Shown piece by piece: positions 51,256 to 59,178 of a DNA stretch of 64,000 bases. The notes under the pieces are model-generated. The model ran no database searches. It was not told the DNA's origin and saw nothing but the letters and a program-made list of their open reading frames with translations. The position numbers were made by a program, and so were the translations under genes. The first letter of the stretch is position 1. Each line of letters opens with the position of its first letter. The stretch is from Sphingobacteriales bacterium 46-32 (lineage in GTDB: Bacteria; Bacteroidota; Bacteroidia; Chitinophagales; Chitinophagaceae): NCBI GenBank assembly GCA_001898485.1, contig MKTY01000020.1, forward strand, positions 1,741,971 through 1,805,970, written 5' to 3'.

Positions 51256-52062
51256 GTGTTATTGACGCAACAAATAGAGACAGTGACCCTGGCAGGCGCC
51301 GGCCCCGGTGATGCAGAACTTATTACCCTTAAACTGCAGAAACGCCTGGCGACAGCCGATGTGATCATTGTAGACAGACTGGTGAATCCCGACATCATTA
51401 CGATGCATGCATCTGCCAGTGCAGTGGTTCTGAGTGCTGCCAAACAGGGATACAACGAAGCTTCTGTTTCGCAGCGCGATATCAATAACTGGCTGGTTCA
51501 ATATGCCCTGCAGGGCAAAAAGGTGCTTAGGTTAAAAGGAGGAGATGTTGCTTTTTTCAGCAATGCACTCGATGAGCTGCAGGTACTGCGCGAACACCAG
51601 ATTCCTTTCGAAATCATTCCTGGCATCACCGCTGCCTCCGGAGCTTCGGCATATGCAGGTATACCCCTTACGGCAAGAGGCTATGCGCAGGGCGTGCAGT
51701 TTTTGAGCCTGCATAATAGTGCGTACTTCAGTTCGGAAAAATGGAAGTCGCTCGCCAATACAAATGATACACTTGTATTTTATATGTCTGGCCGGAAGCT
51801 GGGCGATCTGGTAGAACTATTGCTTCGTTATACCCGTAACCCGCATACACCCCTGGCTGTTGTTGAGCAGGCTACCACAGCATATCAACAGGTACATGTG
51901 AGCACTCTTACAGATTGTATGGCAGATTTTGCAGGTATTCAGTTTGCATCACCTTCACTCGTTGTTATCGGAGGTGTGGTGGATTTGCATGCGTCCTATA
52001 AATGGTATGAGCACATGGGCGAGAGAGGTACCATTTTTTCACCATTAGAATTTAAATCATAG
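51256..52062 (+). CDS. cobA: Uroporphyrinogen-III C-methyltransferase
   Basis: 268 aa from a GTG at 51256. It methylates uroporphyrinogen III twice with S-adenosylmethionine to precorrin-2, the branch point to siroheme. Family motifs are LAGAGPGDAELITLKLQKRL, VIIVDRLVNP, IPFEIIPGITAASGASAYAG and PLTARGY. The usual GGDPFxFxRGxEE loop reads KGGDVAFFSNALDEL; I recall a similar variant in other Bacteroidota, so it is probably functional. It supplies siroheme for the CysI encoded two genes downstream. Confidence 0.93.
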   Translation: MLLTQQIETVTLAGAGPGDAELITLKLQKRLATADVIIVDRLVNPDIITMHASASAVVLSAAKQGYNEASVSQRDINNWLVQYALQGKKVLRLKGGDVAFFSNALDELQVLREHQIPFEIIPGITAASGASAYAGIPLTARGYAQGVQFLSLHNSAYFSSEKWKSLANTNDTLVFYMSGRKLGDLVELLLRYTRNPHTPLAVVEQATTAYQQVHVSTLTDCMADFAGIQFASPSLVVIGGVVDLHASYKWYEHMGERGTIFSPLEFKS

Positions 52063-52064
52063 CT

Positions 52065-53786
52065 ATGCTGGCAAAGGAAAGACTGAAACAATTGCAGGAC
52101 TTTATGAGCAGCTACTCCAGAGACGAACTGATCTGGATCAACGGTTATCTTGCTGGCCTGGTAGGCATGGGAGAAAAACCGGTTGCAGCAGACAATACAG
52201 TTGTAAAGCCGGCAACCGCCACCCGCAAGATCAGCCTTGTATACGGCACTGAGACCGGCAATGCTAAACGCCTGGCTACACAGCTGGCAACTATCGCCCG
52301 GCAGCAGGGAGTGGTTGCCCGCCTGCAGGGACTGGATCAATACCGGTTGAACGAACTCGATAAAGAAGAATATTTCTTTGTAGTGATCAGCACACAGGGA
52401 GAAGGAGAACCTCCCATACCTGCGAAGAAGTTTTATGATTATCTGCATCAGCAAAAACTGCAGTTGAAAGGTATGAAGTTCAGCGTGCTGGGGCTGGGCG
52501 ATACAGCTTACCCGCAGTTTTGTAAAACAGCAGAAGATGTGGATGCCCGGCTGGTAGAGGCAGGAGCACAACGGGTAATACCGCTTCGCAAATGTGATGT
52601 AGATTACGAGGAAGATGCGAAAGCATGGTTTGCCGATGTGCTGAAATGGTTGCAGCAACAGGGAAATGAAACGACCGCAGTGCCCGCTGCAGCTGCTGTA
52701 TCTGCTGTACGTAAACCCGCAGGAAAAAAATATTACCAGGGCCGTATTCTGGCCAATATCAACCTCAATGACCGGGGCTCCAATAAACAAACCTTTCATA
52801 TCGAACTGGGTACCGATGAGCCGATCGCGTATGAACCCGGCGATACAATCGGCATACTGCCGCGCAACCGGCAGGAAGTAGTAAAGCGGATTCTTGAACT
52901 TACAGCAGCAGATGGCGCACAGGTATTAACAACTGCGAAGGCCAGTGCTCCGCTCGCAGAACTACTGACCGAACACCTGAGTATTTGTTATCTTTTATCT
53001 TCTACCATAAAAAAATATGCAGCCATCACTGGTCATGATATTCCCGATACGCGAATGGATCTGGTTGACCTTCTGCGTATTTATCCAGTGAAGGATGCAA
53101 CTCAGTTTGCAGAAGTGGCCGGTATATTAATGCCCATTGCACCGCGCCTTTACTCTATTGCCTCCTCACCGGAAGCACATGGTGATCAGGAAGTACATAT
53201 TACGGTAGCTAAAGACCAGTTTTTGGCAGAGGATGAACAGCGCTTTGGCCTGTGCAGCGAATTTCTGGGTGATCTGCCTGTTGGTTCTGCGCTTACATTT
53301 TATGTACACAAGGATAAACACTTTAAACTGCCTGCAGCCGATAAAGATGTGATTATGATTGGTCCGGGTACAGGTGTTGCCCCTTTCCGTGCTTTCCTCG
53401 CTCACCGCGAAGCCACAGGCGCAACAGGACGTAACTGGTTTTTCTTTGGCGAGCAGCATTTTGTTACCGATTTCTTATACCAGGTCGAAATACAGAACTA
53501 TGTACAAACCGGTGTACTCTCACGTATCGATCTGGCTTTTTCGCGCGACCAGGAACATAAAGTATATGTACAGCACCGCATGCTGCAGCAGGAAGTTGAT
53601 TTGTTTGAATGGATCAATAACGGCGCATCCGTTTATATCAGCGGAACAAAAGACCCCATGAGTAAGGATGTGGAGCAGACATTGATCGACATCATTGCCA
53701 GGCAGGGCAGCAGAGAGCCAGCTGCTGCAGCACAATACCTTGAGCAAATGCGCAAGGAAGGACGCTTCGCAAAAGATGTGTATTAA
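52065..53786 (+). CDS. cysJ: Sulfite reductase flavoprotein, CysJ type
   Basis: 573 aa. An N-terminal flavodoxin domain (about residues 50-190; SLVYGTETGNAKRLATQL, VVISTQGEGEPP, LGLGDTAYPQFC) binds FMN. The FAD/NADPH reductase part (220-573) has YEPGDTIGILPRN, RLYSIASSPEAH and GPGTGVAPFRAFLAHREA and ends GRFAKDVY. It passes electrons from NADPH to CysI. The first 45 residues are a short helical extension. The start is 2 nt after cobA. Confidence 0.95.
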   Translation: MLAKERLKQLQDFMSSYSRDELIWINGYLAGLVGMGEKPVAADNTVVKPATATRKISLVYGTETGNAKRLATQLATIARQQGVVARLQGLDQYRLNELDKEEYFFVVISTQGEGEPPIPAKKFYDYLHQQKLQLKGMKFSVLGLGDTAYPQFCKTAEDVDARLVEAGAQRVIPLRKCDVDYEEDAKAWFADVLKWLQQQGNETTAVPAAAAVSAVRKPAGKKYYQGRILANINLNDRGSNKQTFHIELGTDEPIAYEPGDTIGILPRNRQEVVKRILELTAADGAQVLTTAKASAPLAELLTEHLSICYLLSSTIKKYAAITGHDIPDTRMDLVDLLRIYPVKDATQFAEVAGILMPIAPRLYSIASSPEAHGDQEVHITVAKDQFLAEDEQRFGLCSEFLGDLPVGSALTFYVHKDKHFKLPAADKDVIMIGPGTGVAPFRAFLAHREATGATGRNWFFFGEQHFVTDFLYQVEIQNYVQTGVLSRIDLAFSRDQEHKVYVQHRMLQQEVDLFEWINNGASVYISGTKDPMSKDVEQTLIDIIARQGSREPAAAAQYLEQMRKEGRFAKDVY

Positions 53787-53821
53787 GAAAGAGGACAGTA
53801 ATATCAAACCAGCTAATTATC

Positions 53822-55486
53822 ATGAGTCAGAAAAATAATCCATCACCGGTTGAGCGTATCAAAGGAGCCAGCCAGGGATTGCGGGGTACACTGAATGAAA
53901 GTGTACGCGATGGCCTTACCGGAGCCCTGCGCGAAGATGATCAGTCACTTATCAAGTTTCATGGTATGTACCAGCAGGATGATCGTGACCGTCGTGAAGA
54001 ACGCAGCGCCAAAAAACTGGAATGGTTGTATTCCTATATGATCCGTCTGCGCCTGCCCGGTGGATTTCTTACGCCCCAACAATGGGTGGGGCTTCATCAT
54101 ATTGCCGGGGAGCATAGCACAGGTACGATTAAGATCACCACGCGCCAAACAGTACAGCTACATGGTATCCTTAAATCACATATCAAACCCACGATTCAGT
54201 CATTCGACACTCTGCAACTTGATAGCATCGCCGCCTGCGGCGATGTGAACCGTAATGTAACCTGTAGCGCGCACCCCGATGAGTCGCCACTACATGCACA
54301 AGTGTTTGCCTATGCCGATAAGATCAGCACACTCGCTCTTCCCAAGACACGCGCTTATTATGAAATATGGCTCGATGAAGAAAAACTGGCCGAGCGCAGC
54401 GAAGAGGACCCGCTTTATAAAGAACATTATCTGCCCCGCAAATTCAAAATTGGTATTGCCATACCCCCCAACAATGATGTGGATGTATATACCAACGATA
54501 TTGGCCTGGTAGCAATTATTGAAAACAACAAACTGCTTGGTTTCAATATAGCCGCAGGTGGCGGCCTGAGTGCTACACATGGCAATGCACAAACCTATCC
54601 GCGCCTGGCTACCACACTTGGTTTTGTAACTGAAGGCGAGCAGGTGCTGAAGGCCGTATACGAGATCATGACCATTCAGCGGGATTACGGCAATCGCTCC
54701 GACCGCAAACTGGCCCGGCTTAAATACACACTCGATAATATGGGTGTGCCTCAGTTTATACAGGAGTTGGAAAAAAGGTGTGGATTCGCACTGCAACCTG
54801 CCCGCCCGGTTCATTTCACTTCGCGACGCGATCATTATGGCTGGAGGCAGAATGGTGAAGGAAAATGGTACTTCACACTTTTTGTAGAAAACGGGCGTGT
54901 ACTCGATACCCCCGAACTGGCCATGAAAACCGGCTTACTGGCTATTGCAGAATCTGGTAAAGCCAATTTCAGATTTACCGGCAATCAGAATCTTATACTC
55001 GCTGATATCAGCAATACGGATAAACCTGCGGTGGAAGCACTGCTGCAGCTATATGGCCTCGCAGCACATACAGAAGCTGCAGGTGTTTTACGCAAAAATG
55101 CTATTGCCTGCGTGGCTTTTAACACCTGCCCCCTGGCACTGGCCGAAGCACAGCGTTACCTCCCCTCACTGATTGATAAAATAGAACCACTGCTTCACAA
55201 ATATGAACTGGAAAAAGAGGAGATCATTCTGCGTATGACGGGTTGTCCCAACGGTTGCGGACGCTCACCCGCAGCAGAGATCGGATTGATTGGTACGGCT
55301 TATGGCTTGTACAACCTGCATATCGGTGGCGACAGAACCGGCGAACGGCTTAATAAAAAATATAAAGACAGCCTCGATGAATCGGCGATACTGACAGAAC
55401 TGGACCAGCTGTTTGGAAGTTATAGCAAGGGCCGCCAGGCAGGCGAGACCTTTGGCGATTTTGTGATGAGAGAAAAACTGGTATAA
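53822..55486 (+). CDS. cysI: Sulfite reductase hemoprotein beta subunit
   Basis: 554 aa siroheme/[4Fe-4S] enzyme catalysing the six-electron reduction of sulfite to sulfide. Siroheme-pocket motifs are visible: HHIAGEHSTGTIKITTRQT and GDVNRNVTCSAHPDE. Cluster cysteines are near residues 429-435 (ACVAFNTCP) and 473-477 (RMTGCPNGCGRSPAAEIG). It needs siroheme, which the surrounding genes make. It follows cysJ by 35 nt and precedes the ALA synthase by 2 nt. Confidence 0.97.
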   Translation: MSQKNNPSPVERIKGASQGLRGTLNESVRDGLTGALREDDQSLIKFHGMYQQDDRDRREERSAKKLEWLYSYMIRLRLPGGFLTPQQWVGLHHIAGEHSTGTIKITTRQTVQLHGILKSHIKPTIQSFDTLQLDSIAACGDVNRNVTCSAHPDESPLHAQVFAYADKISTLALPKTRAYYEIWLDEEKLAERSEEDPLYKEHYLPRKFKIGIAIPPNNDVDVYTNDIGLVAIIENNKLLGFNIAAGGGLSATHGNAQTYPRLATTLGFVTEGEQVLKAVYEIMTIQRDYGNRSDRKLARLKYTLDNMGVPQFIQELEKRCGFALQPARPVHFTSRRDHYGWRQNGEGKWYFTLFVENGRVLDTPELAMKTGLLAIAESGKANFRFTGNQNLILADISNTDKPAVEALLQLYGLAAHTEAAGVLRKNAIACVAFNTCPLALAEAQRYLPSLIDKIEPLLHKYELEKEEIILRMTGCPNGCGRSPAAEIGLIGTAYGLYNLHIGGDRTGERLNKKYKDSLDESAILTELDQLFGSYSKGRQAGETFGDFVMREKLV

Positions 55487-55488
55487 TT

Positions 55489-56745
55489 ATGTTTGACTAT
55501 TCTACTTATTTTAACGAACGCTTACAGCAACTGCATGATAGCGGCAGTTACCGTTATTTCCTGGAAGTCAACAAAAGTGCACAGCATTTTCCCAAATTTT
55601 ACTACCAGCAGTCAGATGGAACTCAGCGCTCGGCCGTCAACTGGTGCAGCAACGATTACCTGTGCATGAGTACACAGGAAGAGGTAATAGCCAAACTGGG
55701 ATTCGTAACTCACCGTAGCGGTACGGGCAGCAGTGGTACCCGCAATATTTCTGGTACTACCGTACACCACCGCGAACTGGAAGAGTTGCTGGCGGCCTGG
55801 CACCGTAAGGAATCCGCTTTGCTGTTTAATGGAGCTTATCAGGCCAATGTCACCAGCCTGCAGACGCTGGGCCGTTTATTACCCCAACTCGTATTTATTT
55901 CAGACGAGCGCAATCATGCTTCATTGATTGAAGGCATGCGCGCTGCGGGAAACCCCCGGCATATTTTCCGCCACAACGATATGCAGCATCTGCAGCAGAT
56001 ACTGCAACAGTTACCGGCAGATCAGCCACGCATCATCGTTTTTGAATCCGTGTATTCGATCTCAGGTACTATTGCGCCGGTACATCAGTTGCTGTCTCTG
56101 GCAAAACAATACGGCGCACTCTCTTATGTAGATGAAGTGCATGCGGTGGGCCTGTATGGTGCGCAGGGTGCGGGTATACTGGAGCAGGAAGGATTGCAGC
56201 AGCAGGTTGATCTGCTGAATGGTACCTTATCGAAAGCGATTGGTGTTTTTGGCGGATATATAACCGGATCGGCCACACTTATTGATCTTATCCGCAGTTA
56301 CGGCAGTGGATTTATTTTTACAACCTCTCTGCCGCCTGCTGTTTGTGCCGCTGCTGCACGCAGTATTACCCTCATCCGGCAAAATATAGAATGGCGGCAG
56401 CAGTTTCATCAGAATGTTGCTGATCTGCGAAACGCATTGCGGCAGGCAGGAATAAATTTTTCAGATAATCCTTCGCATATCACCCCGGTACCGGTAAGTG
56501 GCGCGGTGCATTGCCGCGAAGTGGCAAAACGCCTGCTGCAGGAGCAGGGCATCTATGCACAGCCTATTAACTATCCGACTGTGCCAAAGGGCGAAGAATG
56601 CCTGCGTATTATTATCACTACCCGTCATTTGCCTAAACACATACAGTATCTCGCACATAGTTTAAATAAAATTTTACATGGAAAGGATTCGTCTGATAGG
56701 ACGCAACTCTCCGCTGTCGTTGCTGCAGCTGGAGCAGGTGCGTAA
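55489..56745 (+). CDS. hemA: 5-Aminolevulinate synthase (C4/Shemin pathway)
   Basis: 418 aa PLP enzyme that condenses glycine and succinyl-CoA to 5-aminolevulinate. It reads as ALAS, not as KBL or BioF: LHDSGSYRYFLEVNK, WCSNDYLCM, GTRNISGTTVHHRELE, SDERNHASLIEGMR, FRHNDMQHLQ, FESVYSISGTIAPV, DEVHAVGLYG (D215), PLP lysine K249 in NGTLSKAIGVFGGYI, FIFTTSLPP and YAQPINYPTVPKGEECLRI. Most bacteria outside Alphaproteobacteria use glutamyl-tRNA reductase instead. Here it begins a heme/siroheme block inside a sulfate operon. Its last 68 nt overlap hemC-hemD. Confidence 0.93.
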   Translation: MFDYSTYFNERLQQLHDSGSYRYFLEVNKSAQHFPKFYYQQSDGTQRSAVNWCSNDYLCMSTQEEVIAKLGFVTHRSGTGSSGTRNISGTTVHHRELEELLAAWHRKESALLFNGAYQANVTSLQTLGRLLPQLVFISDERNHASLIEGMRAAGNPRHIFRHNDMQHLQQILQQLPADQPRIIVFESVYSISGTIAPVHQLLSLAKQYGALSYVDEVHAVGLYGAQGAGILEQEGLQQQVDLLNGTLSKAIGVFGGYITGSATLIDLIRSYGSGFIFTTSLPPAVCAAAARSITLIRQNIEWRQQFHQNVADLRNALRQAGINFSDNPSHITPVPVSGAVHCREVAKRLLQEQGIYAQPINYPTVPKGEECLRIIITTRHLPKHIQYLAHSLNKILHGKDSSDRTQLSAVVAAAGAGA

Positions 56746-58192
56746 GCATATACAGGCAGCTTTTCCGCTGCTGCAGGTTGATGTGCTGGCGCGCTCCAGC
56801 CGGGGCGACGCACTGGCCGATATTCCCCTGCAGACTGTAGAAGGCACCGATTTTTTCACAGCAGATATTTTTCAGGCACTCGAAACCGGCGAAGCCGATA
56901 TAGCTGTTCATTCGCTTAAGGACATGAGCAGTGCCCATTTTTTCAGCGATCGTTGCTTTGGTATTCCTGACCGTGAAGATGCCCACGATGTGGTCATCTT
57001 TAGCAAAGCAGGGAAAGAAAAGGTGCTTGCAGCCAAACCGATCCTGATTGGCACCTGCTCGCCCAGGCGCGAAACCATGGCCACTGTTTTTTTGCAAAAA
57101 GCATTACCGCATACAGACGTACCCCGCGAGATCAGCACGGCTCCCATCAGGGGAAATGTAGATACACGCCTGCGTAAACTGAAGAATGGTGAATATGATG
57201 CTATCATACTGGCGGCAGCCGGCCTGCACCGCTTGCTGAATGCAGCGGAAACCGCTATGGAAGTGAATATGTTGTTGCAGGAAACAACCACTCTTTTCCT
57301 GCCGCTGATCGACTGTGTACCCGCACCCTGCCAGGGAGCAATTGTGGCAGAAGCCATACCCGCCAATAAACGTGCTGTGGAGGTCATACATGCAATCAGC
57401 AATCCGCTTTTATGGAAAGCATGCGTTGCAGAAAAGAAGCAGGCATTGCAGTATGGCTCAGGCTGTGAGCAGCGTTTTGGGGTAACGAGTTTTGATCATG
57501 AGGGCGAGTTGGTGCTTTACGCAGCCGGTACAGACCAGGCCGGCCAGGAATTTCAGCAATGGACAGGCATTCCTTCGCCGGATTGGAGCGGATTGAAACT
57601 ATTCAGCAGTACCGACTGCATGGGGAGTTTCTTTGAATACAGCTCAATCCCTCTTAACACTGATCTGTTGGATAGACCGGTTGTATATGTCGCTAATTAT
57701 AAAGCCGTATTTGATGAAGCACTGATTGAAGTGCTTAAAACAAAAAGAGTATGGGCTGCCGGCACACGAACCTGGTTGCAACTGGCCAGGCTGGGCATAT
57801 GGGTAGAAGGATGTGCAGATGCGTTTGGACTGGAATGGCTCGCGAACAGCTGGGATAGTCCGCTGGTAAAAATCAGGAAAGACGAGGTATGTGTGCTCAC
57901 GCACGGGCAGGCAACTGCTAACTGGCTGCAGAAAGGGTGGTATGCCGTGGCGAGCTATGCCGTACAAAAGAAAGATCAGCCAGGACTCGAACAGGCTATA
58001 AGCGAAGCCGATGTTTTTTTCTGGACCAGTGCGGAACAATACCGGTATTACAGAGATAAAATAAAAGCAGGTGCTCAACATGGTTGCCCCGCTGGCGAAA
58101 CGGCGGTGCAGTTGCGGCAGGAAGGATTAACGCCAGTTGTATTTCCGCATATCAAAGCATTTCAACAATGGAGAAAAACATATATCCCATAA
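56678..58192 (+). CDS. hemCD: Porphobilinogen deaminase / uroporphyrinogen-III synthase fusion
   Basis: 504 aa. Residues 1-310 are porphobilinogen deaminase: RLIGRNSPLSLLQLEQV, AVHSLKDM (catalytic D82), CSPRRE, APIRGNVDTRLRKL and cofactor cysteine C263 in YGSGCEQRFG. Residues about 330-504 match a divergent uroporphyrinogen-III synthase (VWAAGTRTWLQLARLGI, VFFWTSAEQYRYY, HGCPAGETAVQLRQEG). Together they turn porphobilinogen into uroporphyrinogen III, the CobA substrate. The start codon lies 68 nt inside the ALAS gene, which is a long overlap. HemD identity is weaker than HemC because this family is poorly conserved. Confidence 0.88.
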   Translation: MERIRLIGRNSPLSLLQLEQVRKHIQAAFPLLQVDVLARSSRGDALADIPLQTVEGTDFFTADIFQALETGEADIAVHSLKDMSSAHFFSDRCFGIPDREDAHDVVIFSKAGKEKVLAAKPILIGTCSPRRETMATVFLQKALPHTDVPREISTAPIRGNVDTRLRKLKNGEYDAIILAAAGLHRLLNAAETAMEVNMLLQETTTLFLPLIDCVPAPCQGAIVAEAIPANKRAVEVIHAISNPLLWKACVAEKKQALQYGSGCEQRFGVTSFDHEGELVLYAAGTDQAGQEFQQWTGIPSPDWSGLKLFSSTDCMGSFFEYSSIPLNTDLLDRPVVYVANYKAVFDEALIEVLKTKRVWAAGTRTWLQLARLGIWVEGCADAFGLEWLANSWDSPLVKIRKDEVCVLTHGQATANWLQKGWYAVASYAVQKKDQPGLEQAISEADVFFWTSAEQYRYYRDKIKAGAQHGCPAGETAVQLRQEGLTPVVFPHIKAFQQWRKTYIP

Positions 58193-59163
58193 GCAGGCGG
58201 CGGTTGCGTACCGGTGCACATATGCGCGAGTTGACGGCTGGTGTAAGACTGTCGCACCGTGCATTTATTCAACCCCTGTTTGTAGATGAGTCGATTGACC
58301 GGCCGCGGGCCATAAACGGGCTGGCACAGGTCGAAGTAGATACGGCCGATACTATTCTGAAAAGGATAGAAACAGATCTGTCAGCAGGGGCACAAAAATT
58401 CCTGCTATTTCCTGTACCGGAAAACAAACAGGAACACCCCCGCGATTTTTCGTTTGCCGCTTCGGTAGTCGACCGCATTAAAGAAAATTTCGGAAACGAT
58501 ATCTGGCTGGCAACCGACCTGTGTCTCTGCAGTTATACCACACATGGTCATTGCGGCATTTTGAGCGAAGACCGGCAGCAGGTGCTCAATCATGCCAGCG
58601 TGGAAGTGCTGATTCGTTATGCACTTCAGCTGGCGGCGGCCGGTGCTGACTGTATTGCGCCCAGCGACATGATGGATGGACGTATTGGCGCCATACGTAC
58701 ACAACTCGATGCTATGGGGCAGGAACAGGTAAGCCTGATGAGTTATTCCGCCAAATTCAGTTCGCAGTTTTATGGCCCCTTTCGCGATGCCTGTCATTCG
58801 GCACCTGCGGCCGGAGGGCTTAAAGACCGCAAATCCTATCAGCTGTCGCCCTTCAATAGCAACGATGCGCTGGCTACTGCGCTGCGCGATGAAGCGGAAG
58901 GGGCTGATATACTTATGGTAAAACCTGCCACACTTTATCTTGATGTCATCAGCCGGTTGCGGCAGCAGACCAGCAGTCCCATAGCTGCCTATCATGTAAG
59001 CGGCGAATATGCTGCAGTGGAAAGCCTGGCCGCGCAGGGATTATTAAAAAGGCAAGATGCCCACATCGAAATATGGGCGGCCCTGCACAGGAGTGGAGCA
59101 GATATTATTATTTCCTATGCGGCACGTAATGCCCGGCAATGGATTGAACAAGCTACTTATTAA
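58168..59163 (+). CDS. hemB: Porphobilinogen synthase (ALA dehydratase)
   Basis: 331 aa from the ATG at 58168, 25 nt before the end of hemCD. It condenses two 5-aminolevulinates to porphobilinogen. Zinc-type active site: C119, C121 and C129 in TDLCLCSYTTHGHCG. Schiff-base lysines are K196 (MSYSAKFSSQFYGPF) and K252 (ILMVKPATLYLDV). Other motifs: RLRTGAHMRELT, APSDMMDGRIGAIR and YHVSGEYA. It completes the ALA to uroporphyrinogen-III route within the operon. Confidence 0.96.
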   Translation: MEKNIYPISRRRLRTGAHMRELTAGVRLSHRAFIQPLFVDESIDRPRAINGLAQVEVDTADTILKRIETDLSAGAQKFLLFPVPENKQEHPRDFSFAASVVDRIKENFGNDIWLATDLCLCSYTTHGHCGILSEDRQQVLNHASVEVLIRYALQLAAAGADCIAPSDMMDGRIGAIRTQLDAMGQEQVSLMSYSAKFSSQFYGPFRDACHSAPAAGGLKDRKSYQLSPFNSNDALATALRDEAEGADILMVKPATLYLDVISRLRQQTSSPIAAYHVSGEYAAVESLAAQGLLKRQDAHIEIWAALHRSGADIIISYAARNARQWIEQATY

Positions 59164-59178
59164 AACTAATTACTCCGG

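Noticed and set aside
55489..56745. Annotation as 2-amino-3-ketobutyrate CoA ligase or BioF
   Set aside because: Motifs along the whole protein match ALA synthase, and the neighbours are hemC, hemD and hemB.
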